The notes under the pieces are model-generated. The model had not been told where the DNA came from. It saw nothing but the letters and a program-made list of their open reading frames with translations, and did not search any database. The position numbers and the translations under genes were made by a program. Source: FEN-1297 sp964530445 (lineage in GTDB: Bacteria > Bacteroidota > Ignavibacteria > Ignavibacteriales > Ignavibacteriaceae). Taken from it: 6,700 nt of DNA. The stretch is from contig CAZHBJ010000175.1 of the NCBI GenBank assembly GCA_964530445.1, forward strand, positions 1 through 6,700, written 5' to 3'. Shown piece by piece: positions 6,646 through 6,700 of this stretch (position 1 is its first letter; each line of letters begins with the position of its first letter).

Positions 6646-6700
6646 TTTTTATAGGGGAGCTTTGGTAAATTTATTTAATATTTACAAGATTTTATGAAGA

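Noticed and set aside
1..6700. A mobile element, CRISPR array, defence system or other new multi-gene system
   Set aside because: No transposase, integrase, terminal repeats, spaced repeats or effector domains are seen; the genes are mostly housekeeping or common envelope families.

Overview
The window is AT-rich DNA, probably from a member of the Bacteroidota or a relative in the FCB group (Ignavibacteria-like lineages would also fit). This placement is an inference. It rests on the gene families present (a DUF1460 amidase, a PD40-propeller lipoprotein, a long secreted transglutaminase-like protein), on AT-rich leaders with little Shine-Dalgarno signal, and on several TAnnTTTG boxes upstream of genes, which match the Bacteroidota -7 promoter element. 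Every complete reading frame ends in TAA.

Layout from left to right: (1) the 3' part of dnaB, the replicative helicase, cut by the window edge (1-693, +); (2) a secreted DUF1460 amidase of the NlpC/P60 type (735-1589, +), 41 bases after dnaB; (3) converging on it, a PD40/TolB-type beta-propeller lipoprotein read on the minus strand from 2626. Its frame is interrupted by one in-frame TAA at 1841-1843 and then continues in the same frame to 1586, so it looks like a gene broken by a nonsense mutation; (4) a 218-base AT-rich spacer (2627-2844) with a promoter-like box, a small inverted repeat and a start-less open stretch; (5) nfo, endonuclease IV (2845-3714, -), and anmK, anhydro-N-acetylmuramic acid kinase (3750-4943, -), arranged as an anmK-nfo operon with a 35-base gap; (6) a 171-base divergent promoter region (4944-5114); (7) a secreted transglutaminase-like protein of 480 residues (5115-6557, +); (8) 143 bases of leader-like DNA with a promoter-like box and an ATG seven bases from the window end.

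The only functional theme I can support is peptidoglycan recycling. DUF1460 amidases strip the stem peptide from 1,6-anhydro-muropeptides, and AnmK phosphorylates the freed anhydro-MurNAc. The transglutaminase-like protein is exported and of unknown target. dnaB and nfo belong to DNA replication and repair. I see no rRNA, tRNA, CRISPR array, insertion sequence, phage module, toxin-antitoxin pair or defence system, and no convincing undescribed system. The points most worth a second look are the nonsense-interrupted lipoprotein and the regulatory-looking structure of the two intergenic spacers.
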